A stretch of DNA of 64,000 nucleotides from Sinorhizobium mexicanum (GCF_013488225.1 NZ_CP041238.1:1947501-2011500), one strand, 5' to 3'; positions 1 through 8,349 are shown, numbered from the stretch's first letter. The notes: a model not told the origin generated them from the sequence alone. Numbers and translations: made by a program.

Positions 1-435
1 AGTTTCAGCAGCAGTGTCCGCAGGCCGAGCTGACTGGCCGCCCTCGCGGCCTCATCAAGAGAGAACCATCTGGTCTTGCGAACCGCCTTTTCGGGAAACG
101 ACTTGGCCAACGTTTGCATTTCCAGCACGTGGACCGTCACCCTGTATCGCCGGGTGCTGCTGTCCTTGAAATAATAGAAGCTCCCGAGCGGGCTGGCATC
201 AGCCGAGCCGATGATGCGCCTCTTCGAAAGCCCCTCGCTCAGCGGCCGATTTCGAATCCTCATCGTCTTCGATATGGTCTTTCGGCAATCCCCATCGGCC
301 GTTGCGACGGCTGCCCACGAGGAGGACTTCTGGCCTCGCCGTCTTACTGCGGCGGATGCAGATTGCGCCGGCCTGCTCGATCTCCTCCGGCTCATTTGAG
401 TTGTTTGACTCGAAATCCGGAGCTTTCTGCCGCAT
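1..435 (-). pseudogene. Nudix hydrolase, frameshifted and cut by the window edge
   Basis: Reverse-strand Nudix-fold reading frame. The first part (start chosen at 435 behind GGGAGAG) reads through GRWGLPK into a Nudix box at about residues 52-74 and stops at 199 just after FEEA. The next frame continues the fold (GSADASPLGSFYYFKD, then FPEKAVRKTRWFSLDEAA) to position 1. The break fits a 2-base loss at about 220-225, where the conserved EEAG glycine is expected; restoring CG joins the halves as EEAGIIGSAD. Box residues are also changed: LPKG is LPKD and REUXEE is RGAFEE. Together these point to a dead or dying gene. A sequencing error could explain the shift but not the substitutions. Nudix enzymes cleave nucleoside diphosphates linked to other groups; the substrate here is unknown. 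Confidence 0.75.
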
Positions 436-702
436 AGCGTCTCTCCCGGGTTCAACTTCGAATTTGCGGTCCAGCGACGCGGATATCGCCATCTTCGCTA
501 CGGGCGATTGGTGGGCTAGTTATCAAAAAAGAATGTCCGTGGGATGACCGCGAAGGCAGGCGACACTCTCAACACACGGGACCTCCTGCAGGCGGAACCG
601 CGTATCGCGGCCCATGTGCAGTCCTCAACCACTAAAATCTGAGAGTTGAGTCGAGACGATCGAACCGCCAATATTCCTTCTGCCTAATTCGGGGAGATGA
701 CT

Positions 703-837
703 ATGGACGCCGATCTGACCGAGTTGTTCATGGGAATTGGTGCAGCATTGCTCGTGATTGTGACGTTAGTCGCGATTGCACCCGAGGTTGGGGCGCCGAC
801 CGATATCGTTGCAGTCTCTATTGCATCTGCATCGTAA
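703..837 (+). CDS. small hydrophobic protein, 44 aa
   Basis: A short frame with GGGGAG seven bases before the ATG. The product begins MDADLTELFMGIG and has one hydrophobic stretch at residues 9-26, so it could be a single-pass membrane peptide. I do not recognise a family. It stands alone between the Nudix remnant and a gene-poor stretch. Support is the ribosome binding site and the hydrophobic pattern only. Confidence 0.35.
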   Translation: MDADLTELFMGIGAALLVIVTLVAIAPEVGAPTDIVAVSIASAS

Positions 838-1010
838 AAGGTCTTTTCCGCTGGCGCCTGCAACGGGATTGACCGCCGATTTCTCGCTTGTTCTTTGCGC
901 CCGGCGGCAGAACCCATCGCGCGATCGATCCTTGGCGGCCACAATTTCTGGATTGAGGAAGCGAAAGTGGCATCCTCGTCAGCGCTCTCTAAGCAGTGGC
1001 ACCTACCAAC

Positions 1011-1075
1011 AAAAAAGGCCGGGCTGAACCCGACCTTCCTGCAGCCATTGCCAGTACATCCGTGGTCAATGGCGA
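1011..1075 (+). repeat. short repeat: hairpin plus CATCCGTGGTCA tail
   Basis: The stem GGCCGGG-loop-CCCGACC is preceded by an A-run. It is followed about 20 bases later by CATCCGTGGTCA. A diverged copy with the same order (hairpin, then TCATCCGTAGTCA) lies at about 20545-20610 after the CNNM-type gene. The hairpin resembles an intrinsic terminator. Confidence 0.4.
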
Positions 1076-1559
1076 TATGGCTGTTCTTTTAGTTGCTGAA
1101 CGTGACGAGAGCGTGACAAAGGCGTGATGCAATCAGGCGTCCCGATATTGTGGATCATGGTGGATGAAGCCGACGAGAGCGTCTTGATGCCGAGCCGTTG
1201 CCCGACCATCACGGTGGAGATGCCCCGCAGGCACTTAAACATGGCGCATGCGGCGGCGGCGCCCGGGGGCAAAGCTCGGTATCGCGCCCGAGTTCGGCTG
1301 CCCGACGCGACGCGGCGAACCATCGCCTCAACGCGAGGAAGAAATGAAGGTCCCAGAACGGGGCAGAAGGGACTATTGGGGCGTCGCTCTGGGACCTCAC
1401 GCGCTCACGCCGGCATTGGGATAATCCGCCGTTGGCGCTCAACGGCTGCAATATGTGTCAGGAGGAACGTTCCGCAACGGCCTTAGGACCTATGGCTGTG
1501 CAGCCTGGGACTAAGGTCCGACACATGTCCTTTTTCGGCTGCCTCCTGCGGCGGTCGCC

Positions 1560-1584
1560 GGAACACTCTTGAATTCAACGGGTT
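1560..1584 (+). promoter_or_regulatory. candidate EcfG/RpoE2 promoter for the DUF1236 gene
   Basis: GGAAC at 1560-1564, 16 bases, then GGTT at 1581-1584, with the ATG 36 bases further on. The known alphaproteobacterial general-stress consensus is GGAAC-N16/17-CGTT. One base of the -10 differs. Confidence 0.5.
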
Positions 1585-1619
1585 CGGTTTCGGAAGGGAT
1601 TTTACTTGGAGTACTTCCG

Positions 1620-2393
1620 ATGATGAAAGGTATCCTCATTAAAAGCGCAATCGCTTTGAGCCTGGGCGTCACCTACACGCCTGCTTTCGCGCAGACCGAG
1701 CAGCCGGCACAAGGTCAATCCACCGAATGTCCGGCAGGAACCGAATGTCCGCAAGGCGGTGCACAGGGGCAGCAGCCCGATGCGCAGCAACCGGGCGGTG
1801 AAGCTACCGGCCAAGGCCAGCAAGATCAGCAGCCCGGCGCTGAGCAGGGCGGAACCGGACAGCAGCTGCAGCAGGATCAGCAGCAGCAACCTGATAACGG
1901 CACGTCCAAGCAAAAACAGCAGCAAGATCAAGCCGCTCCGGAAACAGAGCAGCCGGACCAATCCAATACCGAAAAGAAGCCTGCGGACGGCCAAACGGAC
2001 CAGCAGCAACCCGATCAAGGGCAGACCAAACAGCAGCAACCCGATCAGGGTCAAACCGAGCAGCAGCAGGGCGGAACCGATCAGCCCGCTGAGAGTGAAT
2101 CGCAGCAGACCCAGAAGGGCGAGGCTACTGGCGGCGGCGATGTCAACGTGACGGTGGAGCAGAAGACGGAGATCACGCAGATCGTCAAGGAAGAGAAGGT
2201 CGAGCCTGTCGACGTTGATTTTAACGTGACGGTCGGCGCAGCCGTCCCCGAAACCGTCGAACTGAGACCTCTCCCGCAGCGTATCGTGAGGATCGTGCCA
2301 AGATATAAGGGCTATCGATTCTTCGTCTTGGCCGACGGCCGAATCGTAATCGTCGAGCCTTCGTCGCTTAAAGTCGTTGTGGTCCTGGCGTAG
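1620..2393 (+). CDS. exported Q-rich protein with DUF1236-like C-terminus
   Basis: A 257-aa secreted protein. Residues 1-25 form a signal peptide ending TPAFAQ. Residues 26 to about 175 are low-complexity, dominated by Q, P, G and D, and include two adjacent 10-residue units (QQQPDQGQT plus one residue, DNA 2001-2060). The last 60 residues, with ETVELRPLPQRIVRIVP and FVLADGRIVIV, match the DUF1236 pattern of rhizobial exported proteins. Two ATGs are adjacent; 1620 is the first. The more upstream frame start at 1569 lies inside the promoter candidate and is rejected. Function unknown; the family is found in the periplasm or envelope, and the promoter suggests stress induction. Confidence 0.8.
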   Translation: MMKGILIKSAIALSLGVTYTPAFAQTEQPAQGQSTECPAGTECPQGGAQGQQPDAQQPGGEATGQGQQDQQPGAEQGGTGQQLQQDQQQQPDNGTSKQKQQQDQAAPETEQPDQSNTEKKPADGQTDQQQPDQGQTKQQQPDQGQTEQQQGGTDQPAESESQQTQKGEATGGGDVNVTVEQKTEITQIVKEEKVEPVDVDFNVTVGAAVPETVELRPLPQRIVRIVPRYKGYRFFVLADGRIVIVEPSSLKVVVVLA

Positions 2394-2490
2394 CGATTCC
2401 GAACCGGGAGGTTCGTTACGGTTTTGCAGCGAACCTGCCATCTCGCTGCCTTGGCGTGTGGCAGCCGTAAGGCTGACACAGCAAGGCGGC

Positions 2491-2515
2491 GGAACTTTTG
2501 GGCGGTAGTCTTGTT
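2491..2515 (+). promoter_or_regulatory. candidate EcfG/RpoE2 promoter for the 77/66-aa gene pair
   Basis: GGAAC at 2491-2495, 16 bases, then TGTT at 2512-2515. The gene start is 20 bases downstream. Spacing equals that of the sites at 1560, 3017 and 7704. Confidence 0.5.
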
Positions 2516-2535
2516 TGCCAGGTCAGGAGGAGCGC

Positions 2536-2769
2536 ATGCCACCGCCAAAGGAGATGGATTTCGTGTTGGCCAGTCTTCCCTTGAGGACAGGGACCTATGT
2601 TCCCGATGACCTCATTGAAGACTGGTTTGGCCCAGGCACGGGAATGAATCCGCCGGCTTCGGCGGCGCTGGCGGAAGCTGCCTCCTACGGCCGGCGATTC
2701 GAGTGTGAATTCAAGCATTATCCCGAACGCAAGGAGGGTGTTTTCTGGAAATGGGTACCAGCGATTTAA
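2536..2769 (+). CDS. conserved hypothetical protein, 77 aa
   Basis: The start at 2536 is fixed by AGGAGG five bases upstream; the earlier in-frame start at 2515 overlaps the promoter candidate. The product begins MPPPKEMDFVLASLP and is soluble, with aromatic patches (EDWFGPG, FWKWVP). Family not recognised. Its end overlaps the next small gene by 19 bases, so the two are probably co-translated. Confidence 0.6.
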   Translation: MPPPKEMDFVLASLPLRTGTYVPDDLIEDWFGPGTGMNPPASAALAEAASYGRRFECEFKHYPERKEGVFWKWVPAI

Positions 2770-2951
2770 ATCAGGACACATTGGAGGCGAAAGCGATCGC
2801 CGCGGTCGCCGAAGAACTTGAACGGCAGGCAGCCGAAAATCCCTCGAAACTGCGTGTGAGCCGAACCGCGGGCAAACTCACCGTCAATGGTGAAATCGAT
2901 GTCGACGCGGTGGTGATGGTGGTCGTCGGATCAATGGCAGGTGGTCCGTGA
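2751..2951 (+). CDS. hypothetical protein, 66 aa
   Basis: Overlaps the previous gene by 19 bases, with AAGGAGGG about 12 bases before the ATG. The product is acidic at the N-terminus (helical, EAKAIAAVAEELERQ) and ends in a hydrophobic segment (AVVMVVVGSMAG). Function unknown; probably in one transcript with the 77-aa gene. Confidence 0.5.
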   Translation: MGTSDLNQDTLEAKAIAAVAEELERQAAENPSKLRVSRTAGKLTVNGEIDVDAVVMVVVGSMAGGP

Positions 2952-3016
2952 GGCACAGAATTGACCCGTAGCCGGAGAGGCTGACGCGCCAACGGACGGG
3001 GAGGCAGGCCGCATCG

Positions 3017-3041
3017 GGAACTTATCCGTTCCAGCACCGTT
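3017..3041 (+). promoter_or_regulatory. EcfG/RpoE2 promoter, exact consensus
   Basis: GGAAC at 3017-3021, 16 bases, then CGTT at 3038-3041. It lies 43 bases before the ATG of the exported protein at 3084. This is the best match of the four such sites in the region. Confidence 0.65.
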
Positions 3042-3083
3042 CAGCTTTAGAGACAACTTAAATGAGGACATGGAGGAGAAGCC

Positions 3084-3419
3084 ATGAACATCGGCAAGGT
3101 TCTCGCAACCGGATTGACGATGGCCGGCGCCCTTATGGCCCTGCCATCCGCTTCGCCGGCACAGTCACTGGACTTGTATCTTGGCCCGGGTGGGCCTGAC
3201 GTGCAGATGCGCGATCGAGACTATGACCGCGACGACTATCGATCTTATCGCGGTTGCAGCGAACGCCAGGCCATTCGCCGTGCCTACAGGATAGGGCTTC
3301 GTGATCCTGAGATTGACGCCATTACCCGCAGGCAGGTCGTCGTCGACGGCGTTGGGCGGGGCGGCCGATACACGACCGTATACTTTGCAAACCGGCCAGG
3401 TTGCCCTCGTATAGGCTAG
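3084..3419 (+). CDS. small exported protein, unknown function
   Basis: A 111-aa product with a signal peptide (cleavage expected after ASPAQS, about residue 27), then a short D/R/Y-rich region (MRDRDYDRDDYRSY) and a basic domain with two cysteines (RGCSERQAI and NRPGCPRIG) that could form a disulfide. GGAGAAG precedes the ATG. The pattern is typical of rhizobial secreted proteins without known function. The perfect stress-type promoter upstream predicts expression in stationary phase or osmotic stress. Confidence 0.7.
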   Translation: MNIGKVLATGLTMAGALMALPSASPAQSLDLYLGPGGPDVQMRDRDYDRDDYRSYRGCSERQAIRRAYRIGLRDPEIDAITRRQVVVDGVGRGGRYTTVYFANRPGCPRIG

Positions 3420-3808
3420 GCTTAGCGATCGTCTCCCGGCCGGGAGGCCTGTCCTAGCGCTTGCACGCGACGGCACGCGCCCTACCGAGTCTAATATCGA
3501 TCAGTGCTGCATGCCTCCTCAAATCGTAGCTGATTTAAAGAAACATGCAGCAGTTCAAGGCCTTTGCGCGTCTGATAAGACACGGCGGCACTTGGGGGGT
3601 ATTGCGGATGCGAGCTGACAATAAATTCTTTACGCCGGCAGTCTGACCACAGTCGCGCCTGGCGCCTTGAGACCTTGGCCGCTGAGGCGACCGGCAGCAT
3701 GGCCAATTCCATCACGATGTGGGTTTCACCGACTTCTGTGGACGTTCATGCCCGGTTCAGTCACGGCAGGGAAAGATCGCCGGATCGGAAACAGATTCGG
3801 TGATATGA
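3420..3808. other. intergenic stretch with RIME1-like repeat
   Basis: No gene is supported. The stretch holds a degraded copy of the RIME1-like palindrome at 3505-3594. The rest has no clear promoter or terminator. Confidence 0.5.
3505..3594 (+). repeat. RIME1-like palindromic repeat, copy A (degraded)
   Basis: It shares with copies at 5276-5377 and 45769-45874 a first palindrome (GCATG...AAATCG...GATTTAA...CATGCAGC) and part of a second (GCGCGTCTGATAAGAC). The left arm of the second palindrome is missing. The layout fits the two-palindrome RIME1 elements described in rhizobia; the family name is from memory. Confidence 0.55.
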
Positions 3809-4267
3809 ATGAAGAAGATCGGTGTATTCATCCTTGCGGCGGTTACCGCATTCACTGGCTACACACCGGCTCAGGCCATACCCGTTGCACCAGTGTCGCA
3901 GTCGAAGCCGAGCGGGATGGAATTGGTCCATCACAGGCCATGGCACCATGGCGGACCGCGTCACGGTTGGCGCGGCAACGACGGACCTCGTTATGGTCAT
4001 TACAACGGTTACCGCGGTTATCGCTACCGGCGCGACGGATATCGTCGGCATAGTGACGGGTGGTGGTATCCACTGGCAGCGTTTGGAGCGGGCATGGTTA
4101 TCGGGGGCGCAATCGCAGCACCGCCACCACCGCGACGCGTCTATAGAGACGCGAGCCGTGCTCATGTCGATTGGTGCTATGCGCAGTACCGCTCTTACCA
4201 GGCGTACGACAACAGCTTCCAGCCTTATTACGGGCCCCGCCAGCAGTGCGTCTCGCCCTACTATTAA
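3809..4267 (+). CDS. BA14K-type exported protein
   Basis: A 152-aa product. Residues 1-23 form a signal peptide ending AQA. An H/G/R/Y-rich segment follows (residues 38-80), then a hydrophobic glycine-rich stretch ([19 protein letters not shown], about 89-107), then the BA14K signature [18 protein letters not shown], here followed by [11 protein letters not shown]. The BA14K family is named for a Brucella immunoreactive protein; lectin-like activity has been reported for that protein. It is probably envelope-located. Two overlapping frames on the same strand are shadows. Confidence 0.85.
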   Translation: MKKIGVFILAAVTAFTGYTPAQAIPVAPVSQSKPSGMELVHHRPWHHGGPRHGWRGNDGPRYGHYNGYRGYRYRRDGYRRHSDGWWYPLAAFGAGMVIGGAIAAPPPPRRVYRDASRAHVDWCYAQYRSYQAYDNSFQPYYGPRQQCVSPYY

Positions 4268-4394
4268 GCGTGTCCGAAGCTGATGGTCGCCTCATGCGCT
4301 GAACCGGATCAGCAACTCAAAGTCACCGCGCCGTGCGTCTCAATGACGTGCGGCGCGATCTCATCCAGCAGATGGGGCCCGCGAGTACGAAAGC

Positions 4395-4673
4395 CTACTG
4401 TGGCGTCGCGGGTTGCTGTGGCGTTGCCGGTTGGGCTGGCGTTTCCGGTTGCGCTGGCGTTGTTGGCTGTGCTGGTGTTGTTGGCTGTGCTGGTGTTGTT
4501 GGCTGTGCTGGTGTTGTTGGTTGTGCTGGCGCTGCCGGCGGAGTTGCTGGTTCCGTCGTCTTTGGAGCTGGAGTCGTTTCGGTTGTCTGTGGACCGGTTC
4601 CCGGCATCAGATAAATTACGGCAAGGATGATGAGTGCGACAACGATGATGCCGATGACCACATTTCTGTTCAT
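4395..4673 (-). CDS. membrane-anchored protein with PAQPTT repeats
   Basis: A 92-aa product with an N-terminal transmembrane anchor (residues 4-22, [18 protein letters not shown]) and a tail rich in T, P, A and Q. The tail contains four near-identical hexapeptides PAQPTT, encoded by an 18-base tandem repeat at about 4440-4540. AGGAGG is placed correctly before the ATG at 4673. The tail is likely extended and periplasmic, a spacer or wall-spanning linker. Repeat number could vary between strains. Family unknown; similar short anchored P/T-rich proteins occur in other rhizobia. Confidence 0.65.
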   Translation of the reverse strand: MNRNVVIGIIVVALIILAVIYLMPGTGPQTTETTPAPKTTEPATPPAAPAQPTTPAQPTTPAQPTTPAQPTTPAQPETPAQPATPQQPATPQ

Positions 4674-4872
4674 GGCGACTCCTCCTCAGGTTGGTCGTCT
4701 CAACGTGAATATTGGGCCAGAAGTCAGATTTTTCAACCAGTAGAATTAAAGGCGCCCTCAATCTACCGAAGACTGCAGCGGCGTTCTTAGGTCATGCTAG
4801 CAGTAGAGGACCTCGACTTTACAATGATTCGCGCGGAACTTGTACTGCGGCGGCTGCTCCGTAGGAGGATTC

Positions 4873-5136
4873 TTATTCGGTCTTTGGCGGAACTCGTCGA
4901 TCCAAGAGCTTCTGGAAGATTTCCGCCTGCATTTCCGCAGCTGAACGAATCGCGGCGAGATGGTCGAGCATCGAGCCGAAGGCGACCAGAATGAGTCCGC
5001 CGGCTATTGCAGGGAACGCCCAAGGGAGCACGGTGAGCAGGGTTCTGATGTCGGGAGAGGGCACCAGCGTCATTGCAAGCAAAGCGAGCGTGCCGATCGC
5101 GATGACGCCGCCCAGAAATTCGAGAAACTTTCCCAT
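4873..5136 (-). CDS. two-helix membrane protein, 87 aa
   Basis: The start at 5136 is chosen for GGGAGGA upstream; a longer frame from 5178 lacks such a site. The product has hydrophobic segments at about residues 5-26 and 36-58, then a cytoplasmic helical tail (LDHLAAIRSAAEMQAEIFQKLL). Family not recognised. It is transcribed in the same direction as the PAQPTT gene but 200 bases away. Confidence 0.6.
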   Translation of the reverse strand: MGKFLEFLGGVIAIGTLALLAMTLVPSPDIRTLLTVLPWAFPAIAGGLILVAFGSMLDHLAAIRSAAEMQAEIFQKLLDRRVPPKTE

Positions 5137-5226
5137 TGTTCCTCCCGGTTTTCGTTTGCCTTCGTGCGCTGGTTCCACGGTTTAATTGCCTGATACCTGG
5201 CGTCCGGCTGGTGGTCCCGTCCTCAG

Positions 5227-5255
5227 AAAAAACCCCCGGTAATTGGGGCCGGGGG
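5227..5255 (-). terminator. intrinsic terminator, reverse strand
   Basis: Reading on the reverse strand: CCCCCGG, nine-base loop, CCGGGGG, then six T. It lies after the porin gene, with the RIME1-like repeat between gene and terminator. Confidence 0.75.
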
Positions 5256-5275
5256 CGTCGATCGAAATAATCTTA

Positions 5276-5377
5276 CTGCATGTTTCCGTAAATCGTAGCC
5301 GATTTAACGAAACATGCAGCCCACTCGAAGTGCTGCAGCGTCCTTTGGGCGTCTGATCAGACGCGCGGCGCTGTAGC
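5276..5377 (+). repeat. RIME1-like palindromic repeat, copy B
   Basis: Both palindromes are present: GCATGTTTCCGTAAATCG / CGATTTAACGAAACATGC, and CTGCAGCG...GCGTCTGATCAGACGC...CGCTGTAG. It sits in the 3' untranslated region of the porin gene, before its terminator. Confidence 0.6.
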
Positions 5378-5379
5378 CG

Positions 5380-6027
5380 TCAGAATTTCACGCCGACGCC
5401 CACGGTGAACTGATGTTGGTCGAGATCGACATTGACGCCGTCGATGTCCTCGTCGCCGAAATCATTGTAGCGATACTCGGCACGACCGAAGACGTTGTTG
5501 GTGAAGCCGTAATCGACGCCGGCTCCGATAGTCCAGCCGTTGAAGGTCTCCTTCTCCTTCGGCGCGCCGGGAACATCCACGAAGCCGCGGGTCACCGCCC
5601 AGCCGCCGGTCGCGTACAGCAAGGCTTTTTCGTTCAAGGTGTAGCCGACGCGCCCGCGCACCGATCCGGAGACGTCGGTTCCGACCCCGGTGTTCGCGCC
5701 AAGAGCGTTGATAGTCTTGTCGTTCCAGTTGTAGGTGACGTCTCCTTCGATACCGAGAACCCAATCACCCTGCTGGTAGTTGTATCCGGCGAATGCGCCG
5801 AGAAGGCCGCCATTGAAGTCCTCCGACGCGCTTGCCCCGGGCACACTTAAATCGCTGTTGAGCCATCCGCCGCCGCCTTGAAGGCCGACATAGCCGCCGG
5901 TCCAGACGAATGTGGGGGCAGCTTCGACAACCGGCGCCGGCGCTGGAGCCTCCGTCAGGTCCGCTGCGTTAGACGTTCCCGCCAGCAGCGACGCGCCGAA
6001 GATCGCAACAAGCACGGTTCTGCTCAT
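5380..6027 (-). CDS. outer membrane beta-barrel protein, Omp25/31 family
   Basis: A 215-aa product with a signal peptide (residues 1-21, ending SNAA), a short P/A-rich linker, and an eight-strand-type beta barrel beginning FVWTGGYVGLQGGGGW and ending with the outer-membrane C-terminal signature (HQFTVGVGVKF, terminal Phe). GxVRGRVGY and YGFTNNVFGRAEYRY are typical of the Brucella Omp25/31 and Rhizobium RopB group. It probably has a structural role in the outer membrane, tethering lipopolysaccharide or peptidoglycan. Monocistronic, with its own terminator. Confidence 0.9.
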   Translation of the reverse strand: MSRTVLVAIFGASLLAGTSNAADLTEAPAPAPVVEAAPTFVWTGGYVGLQGGGGWLNSDLSVPGASASEDFNGGLLGAFAGYNYQQGDWVLGIEGDVTYNWNDKTINALGANTGVGTDVSGSVRGRVGYTLNEKALLYATGGWAVTRGFVDVPGAPKEKETFNGWTIGAGVDYGFTNNVFGRAEYRYNDFGDEDIDGVNVDLDQHQFTVGVGVKF

Positions 6028-6302
6028 TCCAGATGTCTCCGTTGTCTAACTACAAAGAGTAGCAACTAATGAGGAACGAGTCTGCCAAAAATCAGTTCGG
6101 TGGCATCCCACGCATAGCGCAAAGAAAAACGGACCGGCGGGGTTGGATTCCGACCGGCCCGTCCCGGAAAAATCGCGGAAAGGGGAACGTCTCTGCGCGG
6201 GGCTGCAAAATGCCGCGCGAAGGGAGATCGATTGCCTCTCGATAATGCCCGAATCGCGATTTCGTAATTGACATATCACGCACAAAATTTGACGTTATCC
6301 GC

Positions 6303-7307
6303 ATGTCAAAGCGCATCGAAAAACAATCTCCGATTGAGGTCGTGGTTGTCGTGCTGCCCGAGTCGTCGATCATGTCTCTGGCCTCGGTACTGGATCCGAT
6401 GCGCGCGGCAAATCGCGTCGCAGGCAGGCAGGTCTTTCGCTGGCGGCTCCTGTCCGGCGACGGAGAGGCGACAATGCTGACTTGCGGTGTTCCGATCAAT
6501 GCCGAGGGTCGATTCGCGCCGCCGCTCGGCGGTGATCTTCTCCTGGTGATCGGAGGCTTCAATCTCAACAAGCATGCCGGCAAGCGGTTTCTCGCGACGC
6601 TGCAGGAGTGCGCCCGTCATTTCGATATTGTCGCGGGGATCGAATCCGGCTGCTGGTTGCTCGGGCGGTCGGGGCTTCTCAATGGCCGCAAGGCAACGGC
6701 GCACTGGGAAGAACTCGAGGATTTCAGCCAGACCTTTCCGGCGCTTACCGTCATCGGTGACCGCTTTGTAACCGACGGCAAATATTGGACTTCCGGTGGC
6801 GCTTCGCCGACGTTCGACATGATGCTGCATCTGATCACCGAGAGGTTGGGGCCGGCCCTGGCGCTCGATGTGGCCAGCATCTTCGTTTACGACCAGATGC
6901 ACAGCGCTACAGATGTCCAGCCCTTCGTGTCGCTTGGCCGCATCGAGGCGCGCGATCCGGAACTTGCCGGAGCGATAAGGCTGATGGAACGCACGCTGGA
7001 GCGGCCATTGACCGTCGCGGCGTTGGCGCGGCGGCTGTCCATCTCGCGGCGAAAGCTCGAACTCCTCTTCGCAAGGGGGCTCTCGATCAGTCCCGCGGCC
7101 TACTATCTCCGCCTTCGGCTTCAGGTGGCGCACCGGCTTGTTCGCGATTCGGCGATTCCGATACGCGACATTGCCTTGCGTTGCGGCTTCGATAGCCTCT
7201 CTGCCTTCTCGCGCGCTTACAGCCGCGAATATCAATCGAGCCCGTTGAAGATGCGAAGTGTCACCCGCGGAGAAATTTCTCGAGGCGGGGACGTGGCACG
7301 GCCGTAG
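6303..7307 (+). CDS. GlxA-family transcriptional regulator (DJ-1/PfpI + AraC HTH)
   Basis: A 334-aa product. Residues about 12-185 are a DJ-1/PfpI (class I amidotransferase-like) domain with the nucleophile-elbow cysteine in IESGCWLLG and the following SGGASPTFDMMLHL. Residues about 225-320 are an AraC/XylS double helix-turn-helix (LARRLSISRRKLELLF and IALRCGFDSLSAFSRAYSREY). Relatives control catabolism of betaine, carnitine or arginine-type compounds. No catabolic operon is adjacent, so the target is unknown. A 399-aa reverse-strand frame over this gene is a shadow. Confidence 0.88.
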   Translation: MSKRIEKQSPIEVVVVVLPESSIMSLASVLDPMRAANRVAGRQVFRWRLLSGDGEATMLTCGVPINAEGRFAPPLGGDLLLVIGGFNLNKHAGKRFLATLQECARHFDIVAGIESGCWLLGRSGLLNGRKATAHWEELEDFSQTFPALTVIGDRFVTDGKYWTSGGASPTFDMMLHLITERLGPALALDVASIFVYDQMHSATDVQPFVSLGRIEARDPELAGAIRLMERTLERPLTVAALARRLSISRRKLELLFARGLSISPAAYYLRLRLQVAHRLVRDSAIPIRDIALRCGFDSLSAFSRAYSREYQSSPLKMRSVTRGEISRGGDVARP

Positions 7308-7344
7308 AGCAAATTCGCTCCCGGTTTCAGACGCGGGACAGGTG

Positions 7345-7644
7345 TCAGCGGGACGACCGGGCCGACACGCTCGCCGCACAGGCCCGTTCGAACTCCTTGA
7401 CCGTTTCGGGCGTGTTGTCCCCGGGCAATACGGCGTCGGCGGCATCGGTTTGCGCCGTGGCATCGCCTTCGTAGACATAGGACTGAATGTAATAGGCGAT
7501 CTCACCCTTCCAGACCTTGCGGCCGTCTATCTGCTCACAGGCGACGGCGTGTTCGAAGTCCGCTTGCAAGTCGTCCACCGAGGCGACGTTCGAAGGCACC
7601 TGCGTGGGCGCCAGGAGCGAAGCGACGAACAGGGCGGTAAACAT
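7345..7644 (-). CDS. small exported protein, unknown function
   Basis: The start at 7644 is chosen for AAAGGA upstream and because it gives a signal peptide (MFTALFVASLLAP). The mature part of the 99-aa product contains two cysteines (VACEQID, RACAASV), the second near the C-terminus, and a YYIQSYVYEG segment. Family not recognised. A stress-type promoter candidate lies 36 bases before the start. Convergent with the GlxA-type regulator. Confidence 0.55.
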   Translation of the reverse strand: MFTALFVASLLAPTQVPSNVASVDDLQADFEHAVACEQIDGRKVWKGEIAYYIQSYVYEGDATAQTDAADAVLPGDNTPETVKEFERACAASVSARSSR

Positions 7645-7679
7645 GAGGGCGGTCCTTTTGACGCAAACTGGAGGGGGAA

Positions 7680-7704
7680 AACAGTTGGAGGGCTCATTAG
7701 TTCC
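7680..7704 (-). promoter_or_regulatory. candidate EcfG/RpoE2 promoter, reverse strand
   Basis: On the reverse strand GGAAC (7704-7700), 16 bases, TGTT (7683-7680). The distance to the start codon at 7644 is 36 bases, as for the site at 1560. Confidence 0.5.
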
Positions 7705-7975
7705 ATCTGATAGAGACCGGATTGTGCAGTTAAGGAAGAGCGAATTTCGCGAGTCCAGGCGATATCCGCCCTGCGATGTGTATGAGCCACAGTTCGAGAT
7801 TCGTCGAATGTTAGGCGCCTCGCGTCTGTGCCGAAGAACCTCCCACAATCGGCTTCAGACGCGAGCGGAGGCAGGAGCTGGCTGTGACGCTTCCTGAGCC
7901 CGAAAATGTTACGCGATGCCAAACAAAGATAGCGCTTTGCGTGAAGTATATTCAGTAAACTATTGAAATTATTGG
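7705..7975. other. intergenic stretch
   Basis: Together with the promoter this is a gap of more than 300 bases. I see no gene, repeat or structured element in it. It becomes AT-rich just before the tRNA end. Confidence 0.4.
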
Positions 7976-8048
7976 TGAGCGCGCAGGGATTCGAACCCTG
8001 GACCTACTGATTAAAAGTCAGTTGCTCTACCGGCTGAGCTACGCGCTC
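7976..8048 (-). tRNA. tRNA-Lys (anticodon TTT)
   Basis: On the reverse strand: acceptor GAGCGCG / CGCGCTC, D-arm GCTC...GAGC, anticodon stem ACTGA / TCAGT with loop CTTTTAA, T-arm CAGGG TTCGAAT CCCTG, discriminator A. The next two genomic bases are CC, so CCA is not fully encoded. 73 nt without CCA. Confidence 0.95.
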
Positions 8049-8349
8049 CCGCGCCGCGGCCGTGAAGCCCGGTGGAAGTGGGCGGACATATGCACGCGAG
8101 CTTGGCTGCGGTCAACCTAAAAAATACAATCACACCATGCTTATCCATGCGGAGCGACGCGACCGGAAAGCAAGAATGCGACCGATTCGCGTAAATGGTG
8201 TGGCTGCATGCCGCGGAGCCGGATTCCATTGATCGGGTTTCGGTCAAGGGCCGGGCGCGTGCGGCAAAATGATCGCCAAAAGGTGATTGGTTTCACTGTA
8301 TAGGTATACGTATAGAGAGGCGATATGCCGAGTGCCGGAGTTCTAGCCG
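8049..8349. other. intergenic stretch
   Basis: No gene supported. An ATG with GAGAGG at 8325 is out of frame with ccdA and leads nowhere recognisable. Confidence 0.4.

Larger units (their letters stand above)
838..1619. other. gene-poor stretch
   Basis: No convincing gene. Short open frames on both strands lack ribosome binding sites and recognisable domains. It contains a hairpin followed by a copy of a short repeat at 1011-1075, a 10-base perfect inverted repeat (AGGTCCCAGA / TCTGGGACCT) at about 1348-1397, and the promoter candidate at 1560-1584. Confidence 0.5.

Noticed and set aside
1124..1486. 120-aa forward frame
   Set aside because: No ribosome binding site, arginine-rich frame-shadow composition and overlap with inverted repeats.
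1602..2441. Leucine-rich 279-aa reverse frame
   Set aside because: An artefact of the CAG/CAA-rich repeats of the Q-rich gene on the other strand.
4430..4545. CRISPR-like short repeats
   Set aside because: The repeats are adjacent 18-base units without spacers, inside a coding frame that reads PAQPTT.
6306..7505. 399-aa reverse open frame
   Set aside because: Antisense to the GlxA-type regulator, no recognisable motif.
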